A stretch of 64,000 nt of DNA, from positions 62,001-126,000 of the forward strand of contig JBBHKE010002024.1 in NCBI GenBank assembly GCA_037447655.1, given 5' to 3'. The stretch's first letter is position 1, and each line of letters opens with the position of its first letter. Below the pieces are notes generated by a model. The model was not told the DNA's origin. It was given only the letters and a program-made list of their open reading frames with translations, and ran no database searches. Shown piece by piece: positions 10,901-25,900 of the stretch. This stretch comes from Zygnema cylindricum (Eukaryota > Streptophyta > Zygnematophyceae > Zygnematales > Zygnemataceae). A program made the translations under genes and the position numbers.

Positions 10901-13900
10901 GAACAGTTTTGAGGTGGTTGTCATCCTAAGAGGCTATTTTGCCTTTTGATTACTTTTTCTTTTTGACCACAACTGATTATTTTTATTCCTTTTTGGCACA
11001 GTTAACTGTGAGGCGTCTCACTTTGCCTGAACTGAGTAAAGTCTACAGGCAGTATTGCACATGCTTGTTTGAAGGGAAAGCTATTTCTGATGAAGATTTC
11101 CATTGGATTCCTAGCAGCATATTGAGGTGCTGCTTTGACAAAGAAGTGAAAGATTTCAGGTGAGAATGTGTGATGTGAGGCATTTGTAATAAGTAAGTTC
11201 ATGGATTTTGCTCTCTTGTTGTTTCTCAATTCATTTAAACCATGTTTCGACTGTCAGAATTGGGTAGGAAGAAAAATGTCAGGGTTGAACCATGGAATTT
11301 CAGGGCCATTGCATTATATTTGAAGCTGAAATATCGTGTTTGGAGTAAACACTTTTTGTGCGCCAGTGTTTGGATTTGTGAAAACGTCGTGTCATACATG
11401 AGGATCTGATTCTCTTCACTTATGTTCCGGTGGCTATATACAGACAAATAAAAATTTAATTCCACAATTAGGTTCTAAGCTTGGAAATGCTGCATTTTAT
11501 AGTGCAGAATTGTTACCAAACATATGCTCATCGATTCTTAGCATGGATATAAGTCAACAACGTGAGCGCATATTGATTTTAATTGAAAGGGCAAGCTCGA
11601 TCATTCATGTTCCACCATTTTAAAATATGCTTGACATTTTATTCCACGTTATGAGATTGGCATGGGCTATGATCTAGAAATTAATTGTGGTTTGGCTTGG
11701 TTTTAGTCTTTTGCTGTCTAATGTGCTCAAAGTAGTGGCAAGCATCCTATGGTTTCCTTTGGAATACAAATTGCAAGAAAATGTTAGCCACAGTACATAC
11801 TTAAACGCAACCACCCAACAAAACCGGGTGTGTGATCATGTTAGGATCTGGATGCAGGTCAAGCTGAATAACCAGTTACTGCTGGACTGCTGCTGTGTAG
11901 ACTAACTTATATATACTAAATTCTGGCTTTGTGGTGGCTCAGTTGTAAAGGTTAAGAGCATTACAGCTAGGCATTTATGGAAGTTTAGTGTTTACTGTCC
12001 AGATAGCTGCAGGTTTAGATCACCCTCCATTCTCCTTGAGACCCTTTGCTGGATACGCCCAGTGTTTGTATGTCCTCATTCTTGCAAATTCCTGTCACTT
12101 GTGGTGGGGCAGACCACAGTTGATGGATCTTTTTTTGGATGAGGAGCTCTTTCCGAACAAACTATCTATTGAAGACAGGGTCAAGAACTGGATATCAATG
12201 TATGCAGTATTTGAAGAAATCGACATCAGAGCTTTAGAAGCAATTTTCAAGAATAAATCTAGGTGAGTGAATTTAACTGACAACATCGAGGCAACCTAGC
12301 TTGGTTGGAGAGACATACAAAAATTTGGCAACCATGATGTTTGGAGTCTAACCTCTGGAAATTTGTGTGCTTTAGTTTCTTTTTCTCAGAAAAATTGGTG
12401 GCAACGGACTAAAGGTCCTGCAGCCATCAAGAGTATTCGAAAAGTCATGCAGACTGGAAACTTGTTGCTGGCATATTTGCAGTCCGTACCTATTTGAAAT
12501 GTTTTAGCTTAAACTAGGCCATTTTATCGCCAATGGATTGGAGTCTCTGCAAATTTGTGTTTCCTGCTTTTTATCCAGGCCATAAATATTTTTCCTGCCA
12601 CGCATTGTGTTTTTGCAGAATTCAACAAGAAATGAACAAGTACTTGGAGATTAGGCAAAAATTGAAGGTAAACACTTGACGCCATAATCACAGCTTGCAT
12701 GTTTTTGTTTTTACTCCGATGGCCAATAGCTCAATCAACTGGACTGTGCAGAGCAGAGCGTCTTCTTTTCTGGTGCTGGCAATCTTTGGGCCTAGAGTGT
12801 TTTTGCATCTATTTGTGAGGTGCATCTATTTGGTCTTAGTTAACGCTTTGCCTTTGTCATCAGGAGGAAGGGGGAAGTGACCTACAGAACCAGGTTCAGG
12901 TCTGCTTTAAGAACGTTGCAACTGCCTTCGTCGACTCAGGCAAAGCGGAGGAGCATTTAGGCAAGCTTCACCAGCTCAAGGACAACAACATTTTTAAGGC
13001 GCTTTCTACACTGCTCAATCCCAAGACGACATACGCGCAGGCGCGCGCTTGCCGTGTGTGTCCTGCAGCCTCATCTCCTGCCCTTGCTATCACAAGATGT
13101 ACACTGTAGCTTAAAGCTTTTTGTGAGCTCTTCATTTACTAGATAAGGATGTTCAAATGCCACACAGTGCCACCTTCTCACGTTTTCCATTTTTTCATAT
13201 TTTTGTCTAGATCCATATGTCACAAGTGTTCCGTTTTCTCATTTTTTTGTCTATACGTCACTGGAGTTTTGATGAAATTTTATCATATGCAGGATGATCT
13301 GCTTAAGAGGATTGGTGAAAAGCACCCTCAGCACGAGTTTATAAAGCATCTTGCAACAAAGATATCGTTCACGTTGTTCGGCGAGGAACATGTCAGTGCT
13401 GTCATGAAGCTTATGAATGACGGCAAACTTGCTAATGATAATCAACTCCTTTCTGCAAGCATTAAGCTACTGGTGGTAAGTTCTTGGAGCTCTCTTGTTA
13501 ACTTTCAGGGCTGGAGCTCAGTCCAATTTGAAATTTGTTGTATTTCAACGGGGAAAGTTGACAAGATCAACCTTCCGCTTAACTGTGAGCTGGACGTTTT
13601 CTGTTGTGAAGAACTTTATTTGCTGTCTATGTTAGAGGTTTCCCCCCTTAGATGTAAGCTGACTTTTTCTATTGCTCATTGTTTTCTCGACTGGCTATAT
13701 TGAAGGTCCGTCTTAAGAAAGTTTAAGCAAAATCGGTGAAATTGATGTTAATTATTTATTTACGGATCTGGCCAGTTCAAATTAAAGGACTGACTCTAAT
13801 GGTTTAACGGGGGATCATTTTCCAAAGGAAAGGACCCAGTTCGACTTAATGCACCTGGAAAAGGAAATTCTTGAGTTTACACAGGAAGGCTTTACATCAC

Positions 13901-16900
13901 CAGATATGAAGGATAGCCGCTGGATGATTTGACATGCAGGATCCTTCCTTGATAGAGCGATTAAGAAAGTATATGATGAGCGAGCCTAGAAATGTTTGAC
14001 TATTTCATGGTCAAATGTGTTAATAGAGTATTAGTGAATTCAAGAAAGAAAGGAAGAAAGAAAGAAAGATTCAAGAAAGATTAGTTGCTTATTGTTTGCT
14101 TTCATGAATGTTTGAATTGGCTAGATCAGAAGATCCAAAGTGATGATATACAATGTCAACATTTTTAAAACAGGGAGACAAACTTTTCTGGATTATGATT
14201 GAACTCTGTGAACTCTATGAACGAAACCTCTTGTTTTGTGGTCTAAGAACAGATGAGTTTTTGCGTTTTAATACCTCATTTTTCTGGGTTTTTATGTCCG
14301 ATTGAATTGCAGGAAGTTTCTGCACATTTTTCTATCCTCTTTGGGCCAGTTCAGGAAGACCTGGTAAAACTGTTGACCGAGGGAGACGACGTTGTGAAGG
14401 AAGGTGTTGCTCACATATTGGCGAATACGGGTGTCTACATGCGCAATATGCCCGCAGAACAGAGCAGGCAGGTCTACAATGTCTGACCCCGAGACGGTTT
14501 GTTTTGTAGCTCCCATGATTTACCGCCATAAGTTTGATTAGAGGGAAATGTCGAGGAGTGTCGCGCAAACTAGAGTTAGTTTTTTGCTGTTGAACAACTT
14601 TTGTACAATTGTTCTGCTGATGTACATTGGTTCTCCTTTTTAAAGTGCAAAATTGGTTTATTGCATTTTACTGTATTACGAAATAGTTTTGGGGACTGAA
14701 TATCAGCTCATTAATTGCTTTAGTTTGTGTTTATCATGGTTTGCAGTTTGATTAGTGAGACTCTTCAGAGGCTTGCTCTGGAGGGGACACGAAGACAAGC
14801 TAAGCACGCAGTGCTGGCCATTGCTGCGATATCAGAAGATTCTGGTCTTCGAGACTTGTCGGTGTTGTACACGGTGAGTGATAGCCACTATTTTGTTCAG
14901 CTTGCATATGCGATTTGTTACTCGTTGCCATTTTTTGTGGGGAGTATTGTGACCTGCCGTTGTTTTCAAAATGGACTTGGTAACAAACTGCACAGCACCT
15001 CGAAGGCAAAGAAAAGGCATGTGAGGGTACTGAGAAACCAGCCATTGTACTTATGTACATTTTTCATCTAATGTAAAAACCCATTGTTATAACTATCTCA
15101 TGAGTGTTCAATAAATATGAGTTCCAAATTTGAAGGTACTGGAAATTATGTGCCGATGTGTACTCATGGCTGGAAATTTTGCCACGTCAATCTAGTTGCT
15201 GTAGCGTACATTAATTTGGTACAACAAATTTTTCCATTCTGTTTGTGATGTTATGTTCAAAAATTGCCGAGGTTTCTTCCGGAGATCGCATGAAACCAGC
15301 ATGTATTGTAAAAGTTCCCCATAGCTGGTATTTTTTGTGGCTAGTTTTTTACGGTTGCACGAAATTTTTGTGAGGGGGAATTCTCTGTTCTATCCTTGGA
15401 CTCTGCATGAAATTTCTGCATGTTGAAATATAGGCGTGACATAGCTAATTATGGTCTGCAGTATGAGTTGATCCATATAATATAATATTTGAGAGATAGC
15501 ATATTAGGCGTTGAATTGTTGAAAGAGTAACAAAATATTCTTTGGCTCAACTTTGAAACAGAAAACAATATTGTTGAACCGTGAGTAGCGAGGGAGAATG
15601 GTGTATGAGTCAAAATTAAAAAGGAAAATAACTGGGAAATAATTGTGTAACACATGACCGTACTTGTAATACACCATTATTGACCATAGATGTTGTAAAT
15701 TGTACAACAATCGCGTCTTGTTTATGCATCTTTTTTCCTCTCTTTGTTGTAAACTCTCCTGCTTGCATTTGCAAGGTGTTTCAGTTTGGCAAGGAAAATT
15801 TTGCATAGATGCTTGTTATGTTAGCTACACCGTCGATCGTATTTAGCGTGTATGTTTTTTTCGCCACTGAAAACATCTTATCTCCGTACACATTTGTCCA
15901 ATTTTCAATTTAAGACCGCCATTATTGACCATAGATGTTGTAAATTGTACAACAATCGCGTCTTGTTTATGCATCTTTTTTCCTCTCTTTGTTGTAAACT
16001 CTCCTGCTTGCATTTGCAAGGTGTTTCAGTTTGGCAAGGAAAATTCTGCATAGATGCTTGTTATGTTAGCTAGCTGTAATTTCTTGCGTCAGGCCGGCTG
16101 CTTCTTTACATCTTTTGCTTGAGCCCCGTAGATCTGTGCTGGGAGCTGTTGTCCACGAGGCCCATTTTTTTATTTTTCCGTTTTTCATAATTATCATATC
16201 TAAATGCTATTTTGGGTAAAGGTTATTATGCGGCGAAGTCTGTTATTGCACAATGTATTTGGTGACTAACTGGATCGAACGATGGTGGGTCATTGCTTTT
16301 GCCTGGATGCAGAGAGTGGTGGATGCTCTTGGGGATAGTGGAAATTTGCCGACCATGTTCCAGACACTGGGTGTTATTGCTCAGCACTCCATTCCTATAT
16401 TTGAAACAAGAGAGGATGGCATCGTTAAGTTTATAATGCGTAACGTCCTTAAACGTCCTAGTGTAAGCGCGACTCTTTTCCAAAGTCCATTACCTCGGAA
16501 CCCCCCAATGCGCTTTAACACTTTTTTTGAGTCCAATCCTTCGGAATATGAAACTTTTTGAAAACATCTATGGGGGTGGGGGCGTTTTGATATGGCAGGA
16601 GGATGCAGTTGTTTCTGATGAAAAAGAACATAATTTTGACTGGAACAAACCTAGCACGATGTGCCACTTAAAGGTGAGCCTACGGAGCTGCTGTCAAGTA
16701 TACTATGAGCTAATGTCTGTGCAACGCGTGGTATGTTGCTATGTTTTAGATCTGTGATCTGATGATGTTTTTTTTTGCCTTGTGACGTTCTATTTGTCTT
16801 TTGTTAAAGGTGCTGCGCAGAGTTTAATAGCCGCCTTTTTTTGATGCAGATATGTGGGCTAAAGGTTCTTGTGAAGAGCTTCTTACCATTTAAACAGACG

Positions 16901-19900
16901 TCACACCGAGCCAAGTTGAAGGGCCTCCTTAATGTTATCCAAAACTTGGTTCCCCAAGGGGAGTTGGGAGAAGATCTTGCATGCAAGTCTAGGTAAGATT
17001 TCGCTTTGCTATTGTTCTGTTGTGTTTGCAAGCTGAAGCTGGTCTAGAGTAACATGCAGTTAGTTCCGTGTATTTTGGCGAAGCAGCTTGGGGAGAATTG
17101 GTGGCTTGAATTCATGGTTCCATTTCGAAGCTGGACCAGAGCAAATGTCGAGCACAGTTATGATGGGCTTTCTCCGTTTATTAGTATGCAGCCTACTGAG
17201 TTTATCAGTATACTTATTAAAAATTTATTATGAGCCTACTTGTTTTTAGTTGGTCGCTTCTGTGCATGGAGCAGCATCTCCGATTGTTTTTTTTAGTATT
17301 TGTTTGCTTAAAGGGTAGATTGAGGCTTAAATAGCTCTTTATTGGTCTGCAGTTTTTAAGCTATGTCGTTGCTTGGGCCTGAACAGGGCTGTGGACAGGG
17401 CCCATATTCGCCTTGCTGCTGCAAAAGCTGTACTTCAATTATCTCGTCGCTATGACCACTATATCCAATCTGATTTTCCAGAGTTGTTACTTCCAACGTT
17501 ATTGTTGGCACAGGTGTTGTTTTGTGTCCACTCTACTCTCAATGCTGCTGTTTGGACCTACTTCAGAAAATATGTTCACTCTGTTGGGTTGGCTCATTCA
17601 TAGTCTTGGCACACTTGCAGGACTAATATTTACTGTCTGGCTCATGTCCGCTCGGTGACATAATGTCCATACAATAAGGCGGACATACCTTTTTTCATTA
17701 AGAAGCACTAAACATAGCTGTCTATGTTGAAAAAATGGACAAGACATAGGTTTCTGGTAGCCTTTCAGTTCAAAAGCCACTCCATGTCGAATCCGTTTGA
17801 GCACACATATATAGGCCAGGGTCCTCTTAATGAAACACTGATCCAAGGGAGAAGTCATACATCTTTGAAATCTTACGAAAAGCCTATGGTGAAATTGGGA
17901 TTTGCACATTGAGAGCCGAAAACTGGGATTCATTTTTTTTATGAGCAAATTGTTGTTCATACTTTTCTGACTTACAGCTGGAAGCTAATCTATTGAAATT
18001 TCATTTATGTTACTATTTGTTTGTATTGTCTTTGATGCTACTATGCTGTTCTTGTTTTGGTCCTGGAAAACCCAATGAATCTGATGTGTTTCTTGCATCA
18101 CCTAGTAGAAATGGTTCTCAAGCGAAAATGTGTTGGGATGTAGTGTGGCAGGATGCCTGCTTACAGGTGAGGCAGAAGTTTGTGGCCAAAGTTCATGAGT
18201 ATTTGCATCTACGTGAGAACCCACTGCCGACCAAGTTTGCCTGCACATTTGCTCTGCAGCTTACGGATGTTGACAAGGATAACGTCTCTAATGTGAGCCT
18301 TTCTCATTCTTTTAAGGACTAACAATCAGGCATGTTCCTGCCAACTGGTATCTTGTCTATGATAAATTAGTCTTCTTGTTGTGCACGTGTCTGTGTTAGG
18401 AACTTGTATTTGAGTTTCCTCTTAACTTGCCTTTTTTTAAATATTATGAGTTGTGATATCGCTGGATCCCATTTTATCATTACAACTTAATTATCATTAT
18501 CATTATCATTTTATCATTTTATCTTCAAAAAGAAGTAGATTACAGTTATTAAGTGTTATGTTGCTGTACTTGATATCAGGATACAGAGTCATTTTTGTAG
18601 TTGTAACAATGTTATTGTGCTGTTGCTTTGATTGCAGTCCAAGCGATTTCTCACTGAGTTTGTGGAAACTAGCAGGCGTGATGCTCACTTGAGGCAGGCC
18701 AAAGCAGCAGCGGGTTCTTCTGACAGCTCTGTGGTTACTTTTCTTCCGGAGTATGTTCTGGTCTACCTTGTACATGTACTTGCACACCATCCTGACTTTC
18801 CCAAGAGCAGCAACGACCCTGGCAAATATGAGCCTTTTAAAGTGTAAGATTCTTACTTGTCTTATGGCTCTTTCGCAGTGAACATAACATGATTGCTTGA
18901 TTGTAACATGATTGCTTGATTGGCATTTTTCAATTGTGGGCTGACCGCAACTTTCTTTTGTTCGAATGGGGAAGGTATTTGGTGCCATTCTTGATGATCA
19001 AAGCAATACAAAAGCTTTGTGGGACATTTGTCAAATAATGCCAACATTGTCGTTTCCATTTTGCATGGTTTCGCATGCTCTATGCTCCAATACTAGTCTG
19101 GTGGCTTGGGACATGCAGGCAGATGCAAGGTTTCATCCAAGCGCTGCTACAACTTGATGGAGAGGGCAAGAGCGAGCAAGATCCATTGCCCTTGATTTTT
19201 GCCATATTTAGAACAATTAAGAATATAGGAGAGGACGCACTGAACAGCGAAAGGACAGAGGTGAGGTGGAAATGGAGGGATATTCTTGTGTCTAATTTTT
19301 GACAGGTTGCACATTCAGAAGGATATCATGGACATTGAGGTTTATGCTATCGCAGAAGTTTCATTCATTAGACTTCTCTGGGCAATTGGCATCCTATATC
19401 ATTTAGCTGGCTTTTTTTGGACGTTTATCATTTCAATGTCGTCCTATTCCGAAGCTTCCTCTGCGCTGCTTTAATTCTTCTGGAATGCGTAGCATTGGGG
19501 TGGTCTCTAGCAAGCCAGAATATTTGATATCGAATTGTGCTCGTGATGGGTATATAAAGTAAGTCTCTATCGTCTACAGTTCTGAGACTGTCTTATCTTG
19601 TGAGAGACTGTCCATTGATAGCTGTCGTACACGTCGTTTTGTAGCCGGAACCAACAGCTTTCCACAATTCAAATGCCAAAAGAAAAATGTGTGTGAGCAA
19701 TTATAGAAGAAAGTCAGTTTGGAGCTAAATGCAGGGTGCTCTATTGCCTGTATTCTGAGGTCATTACGTTTATCTCATTTTGTGCTTCTGGTTGTTGCTT
19801 GCTCAGCTTGTGTTTGCCGTATGCGACATTGGAATTATGGTGGCCAAGGATTTGGGTCGCAAAAGACTTTATTCTTCGGAGTATGCAGCTGCTATTCCTT

Positions 19901-22900
19901 TGCCAAGCTCCTTATATAAAGCACCTTCAGTGGCTATCGAGGGTCAGAGGAAGGTGTTGGACTACCCTTTTCCTGTGTCATGAATGTCGAAACAGGACTG
20001 AGTGAGCAAATGTTAGGGTTATTAAGAGACCTGAGTTAGGTTGAGTCGTAGTCAATACGCATTTTTTTTTTAGCATTCACTCTTACAAAGGAAATCTTTG
20101 GCATTCTGTTTGGCTGCATTTTCTGGGTTGATGATTTCTAGGCAATTTTCAAGGTATCGTGATATGTCAACTTGGTGAAAGTTAGGTGTTGCTGGAATAA
20201 CAAGTCTCTCTATTCAAGCAATCTTTGTTGCGTCTCATCCATTGTGGCATCGGTTGATGACACTATGTCAAAACCCTATACCTTGGCAGATCTGTACCCA
20301 TCCTTTTTCGAGAAAGGTAGTTGGAAAATACCACCTTGTTAGTTTTTTTAAATAAAGTAAACCCTGAACGATGTGGGTAGTCCTTGCTGCCCATCATTTT
20401 CCTTGCCCAAGCACTGACATAACTGAAACAAACAATGTGCGTAAGCCCCCTAGTAAGTTTTTCTATACCTGATTACATTTTTGGCAATCTCAGGTTCTTA
20501 TGGCTTAATACGATAACCTTGAATCTGCACAATTTGGTATACGTTGTCTGCTTTGCCGGTTGTGCGTTTCCGCTGATGGGCAGGGGCTGGAATTGCATTA
20601 CTTGTTGACAGGTAGATGGAAGTGATCTTCCGAAGTGCCTCGTCGAAGATTCGAATAAGCAGAAATCAAAAGCAGCCCCATATCTCAAGGCTGTTCAGGT
20701 GACCACTTTGTAGTTGTCGGTGCTTTTGAAAGTGTGCAACAATTATTATTCAAACGTCTAAGCTTTTTTGCTGAGTGTAAGTATCGTTGAGTGTCTAAAC
20801 ATCGCCACTTTCTTTGTGTGTTGCAGGCATCATCCACACGGGGGAGAAAACGAGGCAAGTTTCACAATGGAGATGCTGCTACAGAGCTCCAGGAGGTAGG
20901 GGATATAGAGGTGGCAACGAAACATGAAGGGCGATCCCCAAAAAAGGCACGCAACGAAAGAAAGGTGGTTAGTCCAGCTGTTTTGGGCGACATGGCTGGA
21001 GGAGAAATGGTTAACAAGGAAGTGTCACCAGCGACACGGAGTACCCCTCGAAAAAAAGCTATGAAGGTATGTGATTGAAAGTTATATATTTGTATAAAAC
21101 GATGCAAGTGTTTTTTTTTAGATTCCTGAAAGCCGTCTTGTGTTGAAGCTAAGGAATCAGCTAAACGCGGACAAGAAAACCGTCCGACCATGCTTTTCTT
21201 CACTGTCCTCCTCTCTCCTCTTTCTCTCTTCCCTTCATGGCTCTTTGAGTGAGATGTTTATGGTGCCTCTGTGACTGAGGTGATCATTGAAAGGCGTCAA
21301 TCTTGGTCTGCTCTGGTGTGTGAAATTGCAAGGTAGCGCGGCTACTATCATGTCAACCAATGAATGGATGAATGTGCTGTCTTGCTTGGGTGGTGGCTTG
21401 ATTGCTCTAGGACTATGATGACAAACTTTTGTAGATATCTATTTCCTCCTTCATCTCTACCTTCCTCTTCCTGCCTCCCTCCTTTATGACCTCTCCTTCC
21501 CCCTTGACATCCTTTTCCTATTTTGGAGCTGCTAGGGGAATTCATGTGTTGCCTACGTTTTGAATGTTTGTGTTGTAAATATATCTCAAGATTAAGTTCA
21601 GGGTAAATTCTCTGGTATTAAGGTATTCAAGCAGCTGTCAAAATTTAGCTGAAATGGAACTGCATTTCTCATGAACTTCTGCGGTGCCAATAGAAGCTCT
21701 AATCATTAAAGTGCGCGTATGAGTGTTTATAATCAAGGTGCTACGGGTTGGTGTTGGAGCGTCAGAGCCCAGAAAATGAAAGGAAGACTGGTGGAGAGGA
21801 ACTCATTGGACGGAGGATTCAAGTATGGTGGCCCATCGACAAATTGTGAGACCTCCTATATGATTTTTAGCCAGATCTTATTCTTGTTATTGATGCTGCA
21901 TTGAACTACCAAAAAAATGTTATGTCTAATTTTGTTTGGAGGTTGGGGCATATTTTTCAGGTTTTATTATGGTCGAATTCAAGCATATGATCCAAAGAAG
22001 AACCAGCATCGTGTATGCACTCCTCACTCGCTAAGCTGTTGAGTCTGGCTCCAGGGAATTTTAGCTGGTTGAAATCTTATGTCAGGTTTGAACTGCTGGT
22101 TATTTGTGGTCTCTGATGACTATGGTCTGGACATCTTGGCGATGTGATTTCAATGAGAAGTAATGGTCCAGGGACATCATCCTGCACAAACCAATAGTTA
22201 ACTTGGCCTGAGAAATAGGTTTTCGTTGCTGTATGCTCGATTGCTGTTTGATTGTGTTTTTTGTCAATATTTGCAATGGTAACTTCCTGGGCCAGCAAGC
22301 TGAAGTTTTGGCAGATTTTCAATGTGCCCGGTCCTATTATGAGTATTTTGTTGTCTGGATTGTGTTGAACTGAACCATGGAGCTATGGTTTTTCTATTTG
22401 GCATCTTTGCTTGCCTCCTCCTGTGTTTGTTTCAGTTTGAGTTATTTATCATGTTATCTTCCGTCCGGTTTTAGTCTTTGTTCAACATCTTTGATCTTTG
22501 GTTCAATATATGACCTCATCACATGGTTTTTGAGAGTGTCAGTTATTATTAATTGCACGATTGTGTGATTGAATATGGTTGCATGCATTTTGGGCTGAAT
22601 GTCTTGCTGATTTGGAAACTGTCTGCTTTATTAGGTCTACCTTAAAAAGTACCTTGCTTGGAAAATCCTGGTAACTGAAGCAAACTGAACTAGTGAATGC
22701 TAAGCCGCGCTGTCTGGCAAAGCAATATGTGGAAAGTGCACTGGAGAGTTAGGCTTTACAAAGCTATTTATGATTTTTACGGATTACAGAGAGTTTCAAG
22801 GTTGGGTCTTGAAGCTGTTGTTGGCAAAAGAAGGCAAAAATGGTTAATATTTGGCTATAAGCACTTGGAGCAATTCACAGAGCAGTTTGACATGATTATC

Positions 22901-25900
22901 AAAGACTCGAGACAAAGTTTTTATGTTCTAAAATCCGGTTTATGAGTTGTCTTCATGACATTTGCAAACATAGGTAGCAGGGATGTTTTGCTGGAATGCC
23001 CTCCAAGGTTCTGCATTGTACCTGTGACTTTTGTTTTTTTGTTTTTACATTCTAGTCATGGTTGGCGAATTCATGATGTCAGTCAATGGCACAATCGATA
23101 GCATTGTCTGCCAGTAATTTCAACCAGTGTTTGGAATTTTGATCTTAATATTAGATTGTTGTGGCTGGTAATGTGCCTGGGCTCACATGCAGGTCCTGTA
23201 TGATGATGGAGACGAGGAGACATTGGTGTTGGCGAAGGAGCGGTGGGATTTTGTGGACAATGCTGGTCAACTTGCAGAAGAAGGATTGCCTCCTGCGGTA
23301 AGACAGGAGGTTGCTAAGTTTGACGTCAGTCAGTGATTATGTGGATATCTTTGCTACCTAGCATGTTCTGTATACATCTCAAGGACTGTGGAGCGGAAGT
23401 GAAACATGTTTCATAAATTCAGTGGTGTTACGTATGACGGACCTCCTTGCCATGTTCGAGATATTGTGCAAAACGTTTCATGTCATGTCTTTTTTGGCGA
23501 CGTGGACGCTTGGGAACTGTGCAATGGGAAAAAAAGAGTTTTTGACGGTTGAATGTTAATTCGTGGTGCAATAATTTTGGAAATCAACACACCTTGGCTT
23601 TTGACAAGCCGTCAAACAGAAACTTTAGGATATTTTCCACACTTTCTTTCTTTATGGAGTGATCATTGTATCTTCATTTGTCTCATAGTTTATGTCACTG
23701 TCAAAAAACAAATTGAACTGCCGCCTCCAGTCAAAAGGTCGTTGTCAAGTGTAATCTTTGTTCAGTGTGAAGGAAGGTGAAGGTTTTCTTGACACAATCA
23801 AGGTAAGATGGTTGTTTACCACCCAAAAAAGTTCTTAATGCTCTGAAAGGTTTTTTCGTTTCAGCTTTTTTTTTCCAATTGAGAGAAGAGATTGCAGGCT
23901 GTCATGTGGAGACCCTGAATGTGTGTTGAAACTGTCGCAAAAGGACGTTGAAGGTATCCAATTAACAACATTAGGTACATAATGATATTCTCAGGGCATT
24001 TAGGCCAGGCTCCATTAGATGTAAAACCTTTCGGTGATGTAACTCTCTGTTGAAACTTGCGACTGCCAGCTGAAGTTAGTGTCATTTGGGATGGGTGACG
24101 GATTATCCACGGTGATTATGCCTTTTTTGTGCAATTGATTGTTCCAGTCAGATTAGAGTTGTCAATACTCTGGCCAGAGCTTTCTGTTGCTGTTATGTCC
24201 TCCAAAGGTTACTTACACACTTGTGGTTGGGCCTGGTGTTGGCAGTTAACTGCTGCGTCCCTTGTCCTGCCTCTTGCAGGAAGGTAAAGTGGTTCTGCAT
24301 TTTCGCTTCTGGTCAATTTAAGTTTGGAATCTAGTTACCGGACATGTCTTTCTTTGGGAGCTTTTATATTTGTAAAACTAGGTGGAATGATCAAAAAGAC
24401 TACGCGGTACTGGAGGTTCTGAGGTTCTTTTGTTAGAGTTGTCCATTGAGATCCTTTCAGGCGTGCCTAATGCTGCAAAAGAATCTTGTTGGCTTTTAAC
24501 TTGTTTCTGTGTGAATGCTCCTAGATTGGCGCCTTGTAAGTGAGATTGCTGATTTGGTTAGGAAGATGTTCAGAGTAGTAGACTTCTGATTTTCTCAATG
24601 ATTTCAAGGATTGATGCTCTAGGCGTATTGAATGTAAGGTGAATGATAGATTTTGGTTTATTAAGCTGGCTAGGGTGGAATTTGGCAGAACTCCTGAGTC
24701 AACGGGGACCACATTGAAACCGAAGGATTCATCAACCACAAAACAGATTACACCTAGTGGGCGGAAAGGCAAGAGTGAGAGTCAGGGAAGCAAAAGGAAA
24801 AGAGAAGCTGGGGAGACTGAGGATTCTCCTAATGCGAAGGCAGGATTCCTTGAGCATACACCAGAGGTACGGGGAACAGCACAAAAAGATGTGACTCCTG
24901 TTGCAGCCTTTCGCGCAACAGTGGAGGGAACTGCACCTTTGGAAAAAGCAACTTCGCATGAAGGTGAAATGGAGGGAGGCAAAGCGACTCATGTCGGGAC
25001 GAGTGCAGCCCAGAAGGAAGCGGCTGTTACTCCTGACCCTGTGGCCAATGGAAATTCTGAGCAAGATTCAAAAGCAACCTTGGAAGCAAGCAGCCTGCCT
25101 GAAAGTAATATTGACGGGCTATGTAAGCCTGAAATTCCTGTGGAAATTACTATGAAAGAGGCTACAGAAGTGCATATTGAAGTCTCGCTGCCCACAAGAA
25201 GGGGAGGGAGGGGAAAGGCTGGAGAACGAAAGAAATCTGCAGCAAATGAGGCGAAGTCACCTGCTGAGGCTGACGATGATGCGGATCAGAATGGGAAGGC
25301 GAAACGAGGCCGTCCGAAAGGATCTGGCAAGAAAGACAAGAAACAGGCTGCTGCGTTGCAAGAAGAAACAGCTGAAGCTGTGAAGCATCTCGATACGGAG
25401 GGAGCTAGCGGGGTGGAGAAAGATGTTCATGAATCGAAGAAGAAAGATGCCAACCACAAAGAAGAGGGTACTGATGAACTCAGTGTCGCAAATGGCAATG
25501 CCAAGTTGCACGATGGGGGAAAGGACATGAACGCGGAAGATGGTAACATTCAGGGAGGAGACGGTTCTATGGCAGGAATAGGAGAACATGAAGCAGAGAA
25601 TGCGCACATGTCAGGTAACATGGGTGAAGGCAACCTCACTGGCATTGAGGCGAAAATAGCCCCTGGTCTTGAAGTGGTTCCTGAAAATATTGCTAAAGAG
25701 GCTGGAGGTGTGGAGGAAGGGCATGTGACAGCGATGGATGAAGGTGACGAACCATCGGTAAGGTTACTGGGAACTTATCTAATCACCAAGCTTGTCTGAA
25801 TGCACTCCGGTTCTGTCATAACACATCTGGCCAAAATACAAACATACAGTACGTCTCGCTTCTGGTTGATGGTCAGCAACTATACCACTGCCATATCATT

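Noticed and set aside
21121-21300. Possible extra PDS5 exon after a poly-T tract (IPESRLVLKLRNQL...)
   Set aside because: Exons 20827-21066 and 21766-21845 join directly in phase 0, and the segment does not resemble PDS5; it is left as intron.
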